Below, one piece after another: positions 22,850-34,270 of a stretch of 41,664 nt of DNA. Below the pieces are notes generated by a model, which saw only the letters and a program-made list of their open reading frames with translations, had not been told where the DNA came from and did not search any database. The stretch is from Astrothelium macrocarpum (lineage: Eukaryota > Ascomycota > Dothideomycetes > Trypetheliales > Trypetheliaceae), in contig JAGEMR010000194.1 of NCBI GenBank assembly GCA_021030915.1, positions 1 to 41,664 on the forward strand, given 5' to 3'. Position numbers and translations under genes: made by a program. Each line of letters starts with the position of its first letter. The first letter of the stretch is position 1.

Positions 22850-25540
22850 TTATATAATTAACGTATCTTTCCGGATCCAGCTTTTGACCGCTCTCTACCG
22901 TCTAGCTCGTAGACTCGAGCAGTTTAATTGGGTCGGTATCTCCTTGTCGAAGGATGAGATCGACAGCGCTATCCACCGGGGACGAGTTGACGGTGTAACA
23001 GTCTTTCTTTTTCTTGCTATTCTGTGCCTCACCCATAGCTAAACTTGGGAAGTTGAGCTATGATAAGTGTGCCACGGACGAATTCAAGCGGAGTCACCCT
23101 CGGGAAGTATCAGGACGTTTTGAGAATCTTCATCACGCCAGAAATCGATTCAAGACCCCAGTTTCCACGTGTCCGCGCGCTATGTTGTGAAATCCGTAGC
23201 AGGTAGGATTGATCAATCAAGGTTTAGAGCAGACATCCTGATAGAATAAGCGGGACAGCCAAAGTTCCGTTCCGGTCCCAACCCCACCAAATTTACTTGT
23301 AGACCGTGCTCTCTGTGTGAGTAATTCCGAGCCGAAAATGATACACGGGCCATCACCACCAAATTATCAGTCTCTGAAGCTACGATTCGCGATAAACGGT
23401 TTTCCAAAGCTTGATAGAGCCGATAGTCAATAGCCAAACAAGTTAATGTTAATTTAGCAGCAACGAAAAAAAAAAAAAAAACAAATTCTAATGAGATGAA
23501 AGCGAATTGCGGATTCAAGAGGTGCTAATTTGGTGGTGATGATGGCCCATATCAATTTTGGCTCGGAATTACTCACACAGAAAGCCGTGGCTCTTGTCTA
23601 ACTGCTACTCTAATGATCTATTGAATTGACGTCTTGGGCCTATTCACTATTGAAATCAAGACTCTAAATTTATCGTTTGGCCATTTATCTCTTAAAATTT
23701 GGGGAAGTGATCTTAGAACTACCTTATTTACTAGTGGAGTTTTGGCCGTCCTACTTATTCTGTCAGGATGCTGAGGGGCGGAGATGTGGGGATGTTTCGT
23801 GTGAACCCCGACAATTACATCTGCTTAGCCTGAAAGCCATCCTATTTCCTTTTGAAGAAAGCGTGACTTGTGATAGTAATTACATGTCGACATTGTCATG
23901 GGCTATGCCGGAACTCTGGGCCAAAGAATAATAGTCTATACAATCGTACCACCGGCGAAAATCACAAAACTCGGAAATGAGGACAAGATGTGAAATCGCC
24001 AGCCGACCGAACGCCGGAATTCGTGGAGACGGACAAAGCACGGGAATGAGACGCTCCGGATTTCATGGGTGAATGGCAATCGAATGTACGCAGCGTCGAA
24101 TTTTGGTGCTTCGTGGCGGAACATCCTTTATTCTCAAGATTCATCACAAACAATGGAGGGATGGACCTAAGTCACAATCATTATGCAGGATGATAATATA
24201 GAACAGCATATGGATCTGTACCGCTCAAATAGGGATTGACCTCGCTGAGTAAGGTAGTAAACAGCTTGAATACCATTTGAGAGCTTTTCGACTGCAATGA
24301 CTAAAACCAGGTATGAAATGACAGCAAATTAGCACCAAACCGCTTCAAGAACTCTATGACTTGGATCAGAACAATCTGTAACTATTCTTGTCCTCCTTCG
24401 CTCTCATCTTATTTAGCTTTGTGATTAAATTTGTATTAACGTGTATGCAACCCTTAATCAGCCCGCTCAACCCTCCCAGAGAACATTATTCGTCGGCCAC
24501 CACGCATCCAAATCACGACACATGACTTAGGCAACGCCTTTGTACTAGCGGGTCAGGCAATTCAGAGACTTGGATGGGTCTTAGACATATTTGAGCAGAC
24601 GTTTTGAACGGAAGCAGGACTGGATCAGTATCTTAAGGAAACTATACTCTTGCTGTCGTGGCGTTGATAATTGAACTAGGCGGAGGCTTGTATGAGATCG
24701 GAGCGAAACCAGTGGATCCAAACGTCTTTAGCGGAGAATATGTTCTGAAAACGGTCAAAAGTTTGAATAAGTGTCTCTTGATCGAGGTACCTTCGTGCAT
24801 TTGGTTGCAGCAAAAGAAGCATGGAAAACTTAGAAGGAGCAAAGAAATCAGAATTGGAAGTTCATTCTAGAGCGAAACAAGAGCAAGCAAAACTAGAATA
24901 GGAGAAAGTCTATTAATATTAGCTTTGTATTCTCAGGCATTGAAAGGAACATTCGGTTCAGCGAGAATCGTGATTTTGAAGCAATGATCTTTGGACTTAG
25001 TGAATTATGCTCAATCATCTACGATCGCACCAGTGTTATCGACAGCTAAAGTTCAACAGCAAGTAGGTGTAGTTGTGTGAATTTTACTCCAGTCTGTTGC
25101 TCTGAAGGAAATAGTTTGACATCCTGAACAACGCAAAATGATTGCCTGTAAAGGGATATGTATCGTTGGCCTGCAAGTGTTCGTTCTCCCTGGGTCTTTC
25201 GACATCTTTCGAATTCACTAGATGGGTCACATGCTGTATCTGCTGTCTCATTAAGAGTCACAGATAGAGGGTGAGGTACGTTGGTAGAGGTCAACTCCTT
25301 TTGAATGCGTCATGCGGGAGGTCGACTTAACCCCACCACTAGAGGTCGACCTACAAAATCCTAAGACCTACTACAAACCATTCCTCCCGCCTTGACATGT
25401 CAATTGCCACCATCTTTAATGTTCGTCGCGCTTGATTAGCCTGCTTTCTTTCATTAATACGATATCTCAATGTACATGCGGATAAGAGCACGGCTTCCTA
25501 GATCTGCGCAAACCCGTTTAGGTACCCTGCTAGAGCCAAT
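22850..25540. other. 2.7-kb gene-poor intergenic region
   Basis: No open frame with recognisable domains or convincing splice chain was found between the NmrA-like promoter and the GTPase start. The open frames at 23677-23931, 24658-24870 and 25046-25294 look incidental. The only structure seen is the inverted-repeat element at about 23300-23605. The 3' end of the region is the promoter of the GTPase gene. Confidence 0.5.
23300..23605. mobile_element. Candidate ~300-bp MITE with ~70-bp diverged terminal inverted repeats
   Basis: The left arm (about 23303-23370) contains CTCTGTGTGAGTAATTCCGA, then GCC....GGGCCATCACCACCAAATTA. The right arm (about 23522-23597) is its inverted counterpart (TAATTTGGTGGTGATG..., then TCGGAATTACTCACACAG). 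The arms match over about 70 bp with several mismatches and small indels. Between them lies about 150 bp containing an A16-like run. No coding capacity. A clear target-site duplication could not be identified, so superfamily is open; it could also be a transcribed hairpin. Confidence 0.55.
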
Positions 25541-27731
25541 ATGACTTCGAGAGAGAATCGGTACAATAAACAAACCTTACAAGAACGGCGGAAAGGCGAT
25601 GCGGTACGCGGTCGCACTGAATTTTCTGGCCACTTCCTGTTTGTTTTTCTAATCTTGCATTCAATAGGCCCTCAGTGATTTCGCCGACTATGTCCAGAAG
25701 CAGCAGTCCCATCGTCGCTTGCCCGGACATGATGACCTTGACTCTGCTTACGGCACCGCAACCAACAGTATATCAGGGACGACAAAGTCTACTATAACAG
25801 AAGACCACGCCGAGCTTGATATCATCGATTCGCTTGGTCTTGCGGAAGAGTCCAACCACGTCCGACTAAAACACCTACTTCTCGACCAATCTACCGATGC
25901 GGATGAAAGCCAAAGCCTCCTCACCGGCTATCTGAACGGAAGACTAGAAGAGGGCCATGGCGAAACATTGTTTGATCTTGGGCTTGAGGATAATGGCGAT
26001 GTCATGGGCTTCACCAAAGAAGATTGGGACTTTGCCCTGGCAAGACTACAGCATACGGCACAAGCAATCAGCGCGGACTCTCGTATATTAGCAACATGGG
26101 GTGTAGGTGGAGAGGAGGAAATCGAAGGAGAAAAGAAAGGCAAAGACAAAGGTGTCTACGGGAAGTTGATAATTCGGCGACGCCCAGAGAGTGTCGATGA
26201 TGTAATTGAGACGAGAATTGCTGTGGTAGGAAACGGTGAGTTTGAATCTTGGATTCTATAGGAATTACTACTGATTTTTTCCAATTAGTCGACGCGGGGA
26301 AAAGCACTATGCTCGGAGTTCTTGTCAAAGGCGGGCTGGATGATGGGCGTGGTAAAGCCCGAGTCAATCTTTTCCGACATAAACACGAAGTAGAGAGCGG
26401 TCGTACAAGCTCTGTCGGTATGGAAATTATGGGTTTCGATAGCCGTGGAGAAATTGTCACTCCTGCCGTCCCCGGTAGGAAACTATCCTGGGAGGAGATC
26501 GGCAACCGTTCGGCCAAAGTCATCAGCTTTACAGATTTAGCAGGCCACGAGAAATATTTGAGGACGACCGTGTTTGGGCTGTTGAGTAGTGAACCAAATT
26601 ACTGTCTCCTGATGGTTGCGGCCAATAATGGACTTGTCGGAATGAGCAAGTAAGTGGCAAAAGGTCCTCAACAAACCTTGAATCGGATGCTTATAAGATT
26701 ACAGAGAACATCTCGGGATTGCCCTCGCCCTAAATGTGCCAGTCATGGTTGTCATCACCAAAATCGACATTTGCCCGCCTCAGATTCTCCAAGACACCAT
26801 CAGCACCTTGACCAAGATTTTAAAATCTCCGGGAGCGCGAAAAATCCCTATCTTCATCCAGAATCGCGAAGATTGCGTTGAAACTGCCGTACGTTTCTCT
26901 AATTCCTCATTCTTCCACCTCTGGGAAAAAAAAAAAAAAAAAAAATCGCGCTGACCCTGTCTACAGACACAATTCGTCTCCCGCCGCATCTGCCCGGTCT
27001 TCCAAGTCTCCAATGTCACCGGGCAGTCCCTCGACCTCGTACGCACCTTCCTCAACATCCTCCCACACCACGGCCACTACGACCCAGACGGCCCCTTCGA
27101 ATTCCACGTCAACGACACCTTCTCGGTACCCTTCGTCGGCACCGTGGTGTCGGGCGTGGTGAAGAGCGGCGTCATCCACGCCGGCGACACCATCCTCATC
27201 GGGCCGGACTCGCTCGGCAACTTCGCCACCACCAGCATCCGCAGCATCGAGCGCAAGCGCATCCAGGTGCCCGCGTGCAGCGCGGGCCAGAGCGCCAGCT
27301 TCGCGCTGAAGCGCGTGCGGCGCAAGGATGTGCGCAAGGGCATGGTGGTGCTGCACAAGCTCACGCCGGACATGACGCCGCGCGTGTACCGCGAGTTTGT
27401 GGCCGAGGTGCTGATCCTCTCGCATGCGACTACCATCAAGCCGAAATACCAGTCGATGCTGCATGTGGGGCCCGTCAGCCAGACTTGCTCGATCATCGAT
27501 ATCGACCGAGGATACATTCGCACGGGCGACCGAGCGATGGTGGCGTTCCGGTTCGTGCAGCGTCCGGAGTATTTGGCTGTGGGTGATCGGATCCTGTTCC
27601 GAGAAGGCAGGACGAAAGGACTGGGGATTGTCAAGAGCGTGGGCTATGATGAGAACAATCCCTTGAATCCAGAGCTGAACAACAAACGCGAAGCCAATGG
27701 GAACGCAGACAAGGGGAAGGGAAAGGCGTGA
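25541..27731 (+). CDS. GTPBP1/GTPBP2-like translational GTPase
   Basis: Five exons: 25541-25603, 25668-26235, 26289-26649, 26705-26888 and 26967-27731. They sum to 1,941 nt (646 residues), all in frame. The start is ATG 25541 (MTSRENRYNK). The 21-codon first exon joins in phase at TTCAATAG, ending 25667. G motifs are intact: G1 GNVDAGKST (split by intron 2), G3 DLAGHEKY, G4 TKID. These are followed by EF-Tu-like beta-barrel domains 2 and 3 (FSVPFVGTVVSGVVKSG; IDRGYIRTGDRAMVAFRF) and a Lys/Gly-rich tail. The order and length match eukaryotic GTPBP1 (AGP-1), an elongation-factor relative implicated in mRNA/ribosome quality control. Oddities: intron 4 holds an ~21-nt A run, and the last exon is much more GC-rich than the earlier ones. 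Confidence 0.93.
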
Positions 27732-28024
27732 GAGAGTGTGAAGTGTTTATTACTAATGTCCTTGATGCGGCGCTTGGGGTCGGACATATTGTAGGTTACT
27801 TGTTACGGTTACGACATCGCTTCTGGCTTTGCATGATGGGCGCACATTTAGAGCGCCACGGAGATCTCTCAAAGGTCTATGATTTGGCTTCGACATTCTT
27901 TTGCGGCATCTGAAGGTTCCGCTGAACATTTGAGGCTGGGCTTGCTTTGTTAGGTCTCAACGAGCCCTTGGCCGAAGCTGCGATCCTCTCAATAGGTAAC
28001 ACATGATAGCTTTGCTATAACAAA
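27732..28024. other. Convergent 3' region of GTPase and small unknown gene
   Basis: About 290 bp between two convergent stops. No separate feature seen; the open frame at 27728-27913 is incidental. Confidence 0.5.
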
Positions 28025-28440
28025 CTATTGCTTACTAAGAAGCTCTTTGCCGACCCTCCTCTCAGTTTCCTGTAAAAGGTCCATCATAGCGGTACGTCGC
28101 TCTTGTGTCGCTTGACTTTTGACGACAATTTTGGTGTCATTGATTTTATATTGGGCTTCCTTGGGTTGCGGCTTATCAGCTACAAGCATGCAGTGATACA
28201 GAAGTCCAGAAGGCGTTTGAGCGGTCACGACTCTGAGATTCTGTTCTCTGGGAAATAGAATTGCAGCATTGGCTGTCCATCCAATGAGAAGATGGATACA
28301 TGTAACGACAAGTGGGATGACATACACATAATTTGTTGTGTGACATCTGATAATGTGACAACCTCTAGTATTTGCATTGGGGCGTTCCTGTTGGCTGAAT
28401 TGGGCGTTACCGCCCTATTGATGGGATTTGATGATGCCAT
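28025..28440 (-). CDS. Small unknown protein (120 residues, one intron)
   Basis: Two exons, 28440-28326 and 28272-28025, sum to 363 nt, whole codons. The 53-nt intron has a consensus GTATGT donor and a GGACAG acceptor. The product starts MASSNPINRAVTPNSANRNA, has a middle part with ILFPREQNLRVVTAQTPSG, and ends in a charged, probably helical tail (ERRTAMMDLLQETERRVGKE). There is no signal peptide or membrane segment when spliced; the unspliced frame creates a spurious hydrophobic N-terminus. I do not recognise the family. It is divergently arranged with the TOM22 gene, sharing 363 bp of upstream DNA. Supported by splice signals and frame only; the main alternative is a chance frame pair. Confidence 0.6.
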
Positions 28441-28803
28441 GTCACGAGTGAATTGATTTTAAGGTTTACACTGACGAGATAAAAAGGAAGAAACGGCCGT
28501 GTGACTTACAAGCTTGTAACTCTAGATGACGGCTTGAGGGTTTTAAAGTGCTAACTGGGTTTGCGTTTGCGAAACTGCCAACATTTTGGGTCTTTTGCGT
28601 CAGAGGCTCTCAAATTCCTGGGATCGACCCGGACCGGCGAAACATCGGGCCGAGAATTCAATCCATAGCTCAGGAGCTTGGACATCCAGCATCGAGAATT
28701 TTAACAGGAGCCTTCACTGATACTGATATTGCATATACAACATCTCGTATAATTTTACTAGCTCTACATCTCGAATACCCTCATTAGCACAAGTGCTTTC
28801 AAG
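28441..28803. promoter_or_regulatory. Divergent promoter region, small unknown gene / TOM22
   Basis: 363 bp between the two opposite start codons. No TATA consensus or named transcription-factor site was identified with confidence. Confidence 0.4.
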
Positions 28804-29373
28804 ATGGTTAAGCTTGAAGAAGTCAAAGATGAAGATCTTGATAGGCCTCAGGAAGGTCCCATTGAAGATGACGGCGACTGGGACACTGACGAAGGTATTA
28901 TGAACAAATCTCCCTAACGTCTGAAGACGATTCTCCCCTAATGCATCGAACCTTCAGACTCTGTGATTTCAGACGACGACCTCAGTCCCTTCGAGGAATC
29001 CTTTCTCGAGCGTGTCTATGCCCTCAAAGACGCCGTGCCACCGTCGACCCGCCGCACCGTCGCTACTACCTTCAACACTGCTTACAGTTTTGGCAAAAAG
29101 GCGATTACGTTAGGAGGTAAAACCTTGTGGGTAATCAGCTCGAGTGCCCTGCTGTTAGGAGTTCCGTGGGCATTGGCGTTTTCCGAGGAGCAACAGTTGC
29201 AAGAGATGGAGCGGGAGGTCAATATGCAAAAGAGTGCCAATGACGTACGTTCATTCCTCGTTCTGTTCCAAAAATGATGACGATGGCTGATTTTCTCATA
29301 GCTTCTTACGCAAGGAGCCAACGTTGGTGCGGGACAGGCAATAGGATCGCAACCCGCGAAGCCGGCAATATAA
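28804..29373 (+). CDS. tom22: Mitochondrial import receptor subunit TOM22
   Basis: Exons 28804-28894, 28958-29244 and 29302-29373 total 450 nt (149 residues). The first intron (GTATTA...CTTCAG, CTAAC branch at ~28913) has an alternative in-frame acceptor at 28972. The earlier one (28957) is preferred because it restores the typical acidic run (DWDTDEDSVISDDDLSPFEE). Second intron GTACGT...CATAG, 57 nt. TOM22 hallmarks: start MVKLEEV, acidic cytosolic domain, LxxRVYALKDxVPPSTRR, then one membrane segment (about 86-105, LWVISSSALLLGVPWALAF) and a short intermembrane-space tail rich in Gly/Ala/Gln. It acts in the TOM complex of the outer mitochondrial membrane as preprotein receptor and organiser. 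Length matches fungal orthologues. Confidence 0.93.
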
Positions 29374-30460
29374 GAACACGTGAATTCTTACATAATCCCT
29401 ACTCTTCGCTGCGGTTGTTATCATAAGTCCCGTGTTTCTGCTTCTATCACTGTGTTTTGTACAACCAATGTTGAATCTTGTAGTATAGACCTTTTTCTCT
29501 CTAGCGACATCATTCGCCATTCGCGGATTAATCAATGACGGGTATGTCAATGAAGCTAAATGACTACATGGCTTTTACCCCAGTGTGACTTTTTGATGGG
29601 GCAGTGAAAAGAAAGATGAATATGGTGACAGCAGCCGGTATCGACATACGCCCTGGAAGACGCGCTTTCTTCAAGTAGCTTGCTGTCACACTATGTCTAA
29701 AGAGTAGTGGAATCCGGGCATAAGGCCAGATTTCATAATCTACGAGGCCTGTTCATTCAAAGTTCTGCAATCAGACTTGGCTCACAAAATTGATCGCGAT
29801 TGCACAAGGTCTGTCTTCATTGATCCAATGGAATCATCGCATGCGACTCCAGGCGCAAGTATTCTGGTCTACTTCTAATACTCTGGGCCTTCATCTACAC
29901 ATTCAACGTGCCTGCGTACTGTGTAATTATAAGGTTCATACTTTCCAAACTAAAAATCGTCACTTGTGTATAAAGACGCTAATATTTACACCTCAGAATC
30001 GTATAACCATCGGAGAATAGTTGTCATATTTTGGTTCTCAGATAACCTTGATACTTTGATCTTGAATTGCACCTTTCCAGAATGACGGAAGGTCTCAGAA
30101 TTCGTAGGGTTCAGTATCACTATACTGACGCTGGCTTGACATGAAGCTTGTGTCTGTGCCATGGCATAAATTTTAGGTGGCGGCTGGCACGGCGCAACCT
30201 CATTCAGCTCCGTAGTGTAGGCGATGCGAATTTTGCGCCTCTTCCGGAGATCGAGACCGCAGTTGATTATTGACAAGCCGCCTGATACGAATGAGAACAT
30301 CTCCGAGTTGTCCGCACGTCAACAGCCATCAAGTCGTCGAATTCTGGCCACTTCAAAGTAACCGCGTCTAAACAAGCTTGTACGTCCACTAATGGCACGT
30401 ATTTTCCATGCTCGTCGCTAAGTTCGATCGGTTCGCCTCAGCAGGAACCGGCCCTGCGCA
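29374..30460. other. 1.1-kb intergenic region
   Basis: Lies between the stop of TOM22 (+) and the stop of the lectin-like gene (-). Only short incidental frames (29790-30020, 29986-30300) with no domain or splice support; no repeats seen. Confidence 0.5.
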
Positions 30461-31952
30461 CTAGGTTCCCGTGTCGACAGAAATGTTCGTTGAAGACCAT
30501 CGCTGTGAACTCGCATCCCAGATATCTTGCGCGAACGTCGTTTGATTAATTTGGTGTAAGACGTATTGCTGTTCACCCACGACCATGAAGCCGAGCCGGC
30601 CAAACGGGAAAGGAGAAGCCGGTCCATTTATTGAGGCACTCGTACCGGGGGAAAGGCTGGCAAAGTCAAGATTATGGCCCTTTGCGTTAAGCCAGACGAG
30701 GCTATATTCGTTGCCGCTGAACGGCATAAAGCCGACATCAGTGTCTGTGGCTGCTATGTCTTGCGCTTGTGAAGATGAGAAGGCTAAGGTTCTGAATTCA
30801 TCTATATCCCATGACGATTAGTCATTCGATCGGGATCTTGGCTAATCGTGGAGCCGAGGATTGCAACTTACTAGTGGTAGCATCGAACGCTAGCAACTGC
30901 AATTGAGAGGGTAGGATTGAGTCGCCTTTTGGTACTGAATTGAGTGCAAGCATAGCAGTGCCGTTAATGGGTGCCCATCCGACCGAGAAAGGCGGCTCGA
31001 AGACCGACGAGCTTGCTGCGTCAGTCAGACTTTGGGTGAGATCCTCAGTCACCGTAATCTCGGTTACATTGGATGCACTAGCGTTTGCTCTGATGGCGCT
31101 GATCGTACCATTCGGATTTTCGTAGATTAGACAAATTGCTTCGTCGGTAATGATGCCAACAGACAACGCTCGACCAGTCGCTGAGACCGATATTGGCACC
31201 TGATCGGAGGAGACGGGTACCGATGTCAACCATGTATCATTAGCGAAGGTGGTGCCTGCTATTGTGTTGTTGGCACTTATGTAGAAGAGATTAATATAGC
31301 CGTTATTGCCGTCATTGAGATCTTCGCGTAAGCCGATGGTCATTGGAGTATTTTCACGCGCGTTGGTTGCTATCACATTATCCACCGTGCTCGTCCAAGA
31401 TCCCGTTGGGGGGTCGAAGACTGCTTGCCGGATGTTGCTGTTGATGTCTTGGAAAAAGACATGCCTTGTTCCATCATTGTCGGGCGCAATCCAAGCACCC
31501 ATTGAGCTATCATTAGCAATGCCATGGACAAGCGGCGGTGGAGAAAATCTAGAGACTTTCTGTAAGACTTGAATACCTCGTAGCGATTTGGGACACAAAC
31601 GTCACTGGATCCTTGGGCGGCTTCTTGGGCGGCTTCTTGTGTAAACCGACTCCAAGCCCGGTGCCAAGTGCGATGGCCATGACGACGAGCGTGACAAGCG
31701 CGATAAAGATCAATCTTTTCCTTTCATTTCCTAGAATACTGCGCTTTTCTCTAAGGCCACTGGGGTTGAGTTCGTGATAGATGACAGCCTCCGGAGGTTC
31801 GTCGCGATAGAATACTTGTGGAGCTTCCGGAAGGTACTATTAATATGGTCAGACCCTTCTTTTGTAGCCAGTCGGCACGTTCATACATATGTAGATGGAC
31901 CCTTGATCACCTCAGGTGCATCTGCGGCGCTATCGTACGTTCTTGGGCTCAT
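30461..31952 (-). CDS. Membrane-anchored fucose-specific-lectin-like beta-propeller protein
   Basis: Exons 31952-31887, 31836-31606, 31559-30872 and 30801-30461 sum to 1,326 nt (441 residues), whole codons. Introns: 50 nt (GTATGA...AATAG), 46 nt (GTGACG...TTACAG, weak donor, least certain) and 70 nt (GTAAGT...ATATAG). The N-terminus MSPRTYDSAADAPEVIKGPS and ...APQVFYRDEPPEAV is the common cytosolic motif of a fungal type II membrane-protein group. A basic stretch precedes one membrane segment (LIFIALVTLVVMAIALGTGLGVGL) and a KKPPKKPP linker. The outer part has repeated blade-like sequence (WIAPDNDGTRHVFFQD.NSNIRQAVFDP..GSW) with many N-glycosylation sites, resembling fucose-binding fungal lectins (FleA/AAL type). 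Sugar binding is an inference; key residues were not checked. Confidence 0.8.
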
Positions 31953-32538
31953 CTTGATGTTCGTCACTCTGAAAAGGAAGCAGAAAAGGAATGATAGACG
32001 TAGCAAACGATCAAGGAACAATGCCCCACTTAAGGCGTGAGCGCCCTTCGAGATTGTAATTCGGGGCCAAAAATGCAGGGTAACAGAGCAGACAACGGGC
32101 TGTGCAGAAGCGAGGCTGTAACAAAACTAGAGCGTTCGATGGAGTGTCTACTCTCAAGGGTTCATATGTCAAATAACCTGATTGGCGTGGTCTACGAACC
32201 GCTTGAGGCCTTTGCAAATGCAGCCATTAGGCATGTTAAACGCGCAATTAACTTGGAAGATGGCTCATCTGCTTTTGATAGAGATTCGTGTTCGCATCTC
32301 AGAACAGCAACCTTCGACGCACATAATGTTCAGCTCGACTGACTTCAGGAACGGCATTCTGAGGGTATCCTGTTGCGTATAGCTTTTCAGCCAATTCGTT
32401 ATCGCGGTGATCCTGCAACTGTTGCCAAATTCATGCAACATTATGCGTTAGTAACCATGCATGTGTATACGCCCGGCATAAGAGGCTATTGAGAGACTAA
32501 GGGAGTAGTTCCATTTTCGGTAGGAAAGCCAAGGGCGA
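31953..32538. other. Intergenic region upstream of the lectin-like gene
   Basis: Contains the promoter of the minus-strand lectin-like gene and incidental short open frames (32037-32382). No repeat or RNA gene seen. Confidence 0.5.
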
Positions 32539-32742
32539 CTAGGAAAATCGTTCGTCCGCTGGCTGGGGTCCGGAGTGCCCGAGCAGGTAATCCTTATGAA
32601 GACGAGACACTGTTGTTTCTTTGTTAATTTCTTCGCTTTTGATTTGATTGGCGTAGGCAGCTTTCCGTACGGTCTCCTCCTTTTGAGCGTAGTCGACGAG
32701 ATCTCGTTTGACGTGTTCGTATCTTAGGTCTTTATTGTTTCA
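32539..32742 (-). pseudogene. Orphan exon-like open frame, unknown
   Basis: On the minus strand about 65 codons are open, ending in TAG at 32541-32539. They read a charged, helical sequence (for example HVKRDLVDYAQKEETVRKAA and KSEEINKETTVSRLHKDYLL). Codon composition is normal. A GTAAGG donor with a short upstream frame (KFDSPYDDIKNHTNALKW) lies at about 32820-32880, but the phase does not join cleanly through the only acceptor seen (AATAAAG). No start codon was found. It may be the last exon of a degenerate or partially missing gene; family not recognised. Confidence 0.35.
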
Positions 32743-33038
32743 TAGTTATTGGTGTATCATTATGACAAACAGGCCGAAATGCTCTTGGATAGCTGTGATG
32801 ATGGTAACTACCTTACCCATTTGAGTGCATTTGTGTGGTTTTTGATGTCATCGTACGGTGAGTCAAACTTGCGAATATGTTAGGGCAGGAACGAAAAGGG
32901 TCACGTGCTTCCCAACATTTCTAGCCTAAACTTCCTAGATAGCTTCCTTTCCTCATTAGCTGAAATCACACAATTGATCAATTCGATACTTCTTTCTTGT
33001 CCTAACAGAACAGAAGGTCCAGTTCCTCCCTGTCCATC

Positions 33039-33480
33039 CTACTGTATCGTAGTCCATCTTTTTAGATAGGATTGACTCATAGCCAGGCTAACGACTACGT
33101 AAGTTTCGTGTAGATAGTCCCATATCTGCTTAGCAGTTCCCTCAAAGTTGATAGACGATTTGACCTCCTTTGTTAGGTAGGCATAGATGACGACCTTTGC
33201 CTTACAGTTGCTTAATTGGAAGTCTTTCGTACTATCATCAATTGGTCCATCAATGTAGCTAATAGTGTTAATGAAAGCACGCTTCTTATGGGGAACACTG
33301 TCTGTTTCGACCCTTCTACTCACACCAAACATGCGAGTTCTTGCGAATCGAACTTCCCACAGGGATATACCAATGGCAGAGATATTTGACATGGAATGTC
33401 AAAGGCACCAGCCCAGCGAATAAGACGGTCAAAAGTAATAGTAGCCTCGACAAGTTACCCTTCGAACCGGCCTCACTCTG
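33039..33480 (-). pseudogene. Ty1/Copia gag remnant (UBN2-type)
   Basis: The frame ending at 33039 contains LSNCKAKVVIYAYLTKEVKS, followed by a segment ending GTAKQIWDYLHETY. This is the pattern of gag polypeptides of Copia LTR retrotransposons (…A…I…L…….v….TAKEiWd.L...Y). An adjoining frame further up (33480-33330) reads ATITFDRLIRWAGAFDIPCQ-like sequence before a stop, so the gag is frame-broken. No zinc knuckle, integrase, reverse transcriptase or LTR was found nearby, so this is an isolated fragment. Less AT-rich than the DNA transposon blocks, so it was not strongly hit by RIP or is short and old. Confidence 0.55.
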
Positions 33481-33564
33481 GTACGGACAACACCCAGAGT
33501 GTCCGTGTAATGACTCTGGGATATCTTCATTGCTTTCTCCTCGATTGAGTTGCCTCATTCTCAA

Positions 33565-34270
33565 AATCCGCGTTTATGCGAATTGTTCTCCCAAGGTTCG
33601 TGAGAGGAAAAAAAAAGAGTTAGTTATTCTCGCCTGTTCTATTTTAGCGCAAATAGTCCGGAGACACCTGAGCCAGTTCGATCACCGTTCCATTGTCTTG
33701 CAGTGAATCCATACAAAAGACAACCTCGGTAATGTACATAGTTCTTCGGTCTACCACTTCTTATCACCAGACTATTGCATGCGCTGTCTGATCCTCGCAA
33801 TATGCAGCAAATAACGAATGGCCACGTCTACTTTCGTTGTCGTTGTTACGCCAGGATATGCAAAAGGCTGGAAGAACGTAAGAAATCACTCATTTGCTAT
33901 GGACTCCACTTTTAAAAAAGCCCCGGCATAGAAAGACCCGTCTAGCCTCAAGATACCCATGATTGAACTCATTCAGTCTGTAATTTTTGTGCTGGGGAAT
34001 TTGGGTCCGGATTTGGTGTTTGAGGAAAACGGTTCTTATTCGGGTAGGTTTCGACTCCTATCGGGCAAGTTTACATATCCATCGTCTTATCGGATTCTTC
34101 TTACGTAGCCAACGATCGCTTGAGAATGCTTTCTCCGAACTGGCTGGCTCTTTAGGCTTGCTCTGCCTCCCATCTCATTTCGCCGTTCGCATACCATATA
34201 GGTTTCCCGTTTGCCATTTCCTATGAGAGTTCTCATCCTCATAGAAATCTGTTCATTCTTTTAACGTTAT
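33565..34270. other. Intergenic region
   Basis: About 700 bp between the gag remnant and the 3' end of the MITE-split gene. Short incidental frames only (33341-33706, 33987-34226); no structured repeat seen. Confidence 0.45.

Noticed and set aside
26961..27634. 167- and 185-codon minus-strand frames opposite the last GTPase exon
   Set aside because: Shadow frames caused by very GC-rich sense codons; the sense frame contains clear EF-Tu-type domains.
31560..31588. A 28-nt GT-AG intron in the lectin-like gene (GTATTC...CTCTAG)
   Set aside because: Phase fits but 28 nt is below usable intron size; a 46-nt intron (31605-31560) also restores frame and is preferred.
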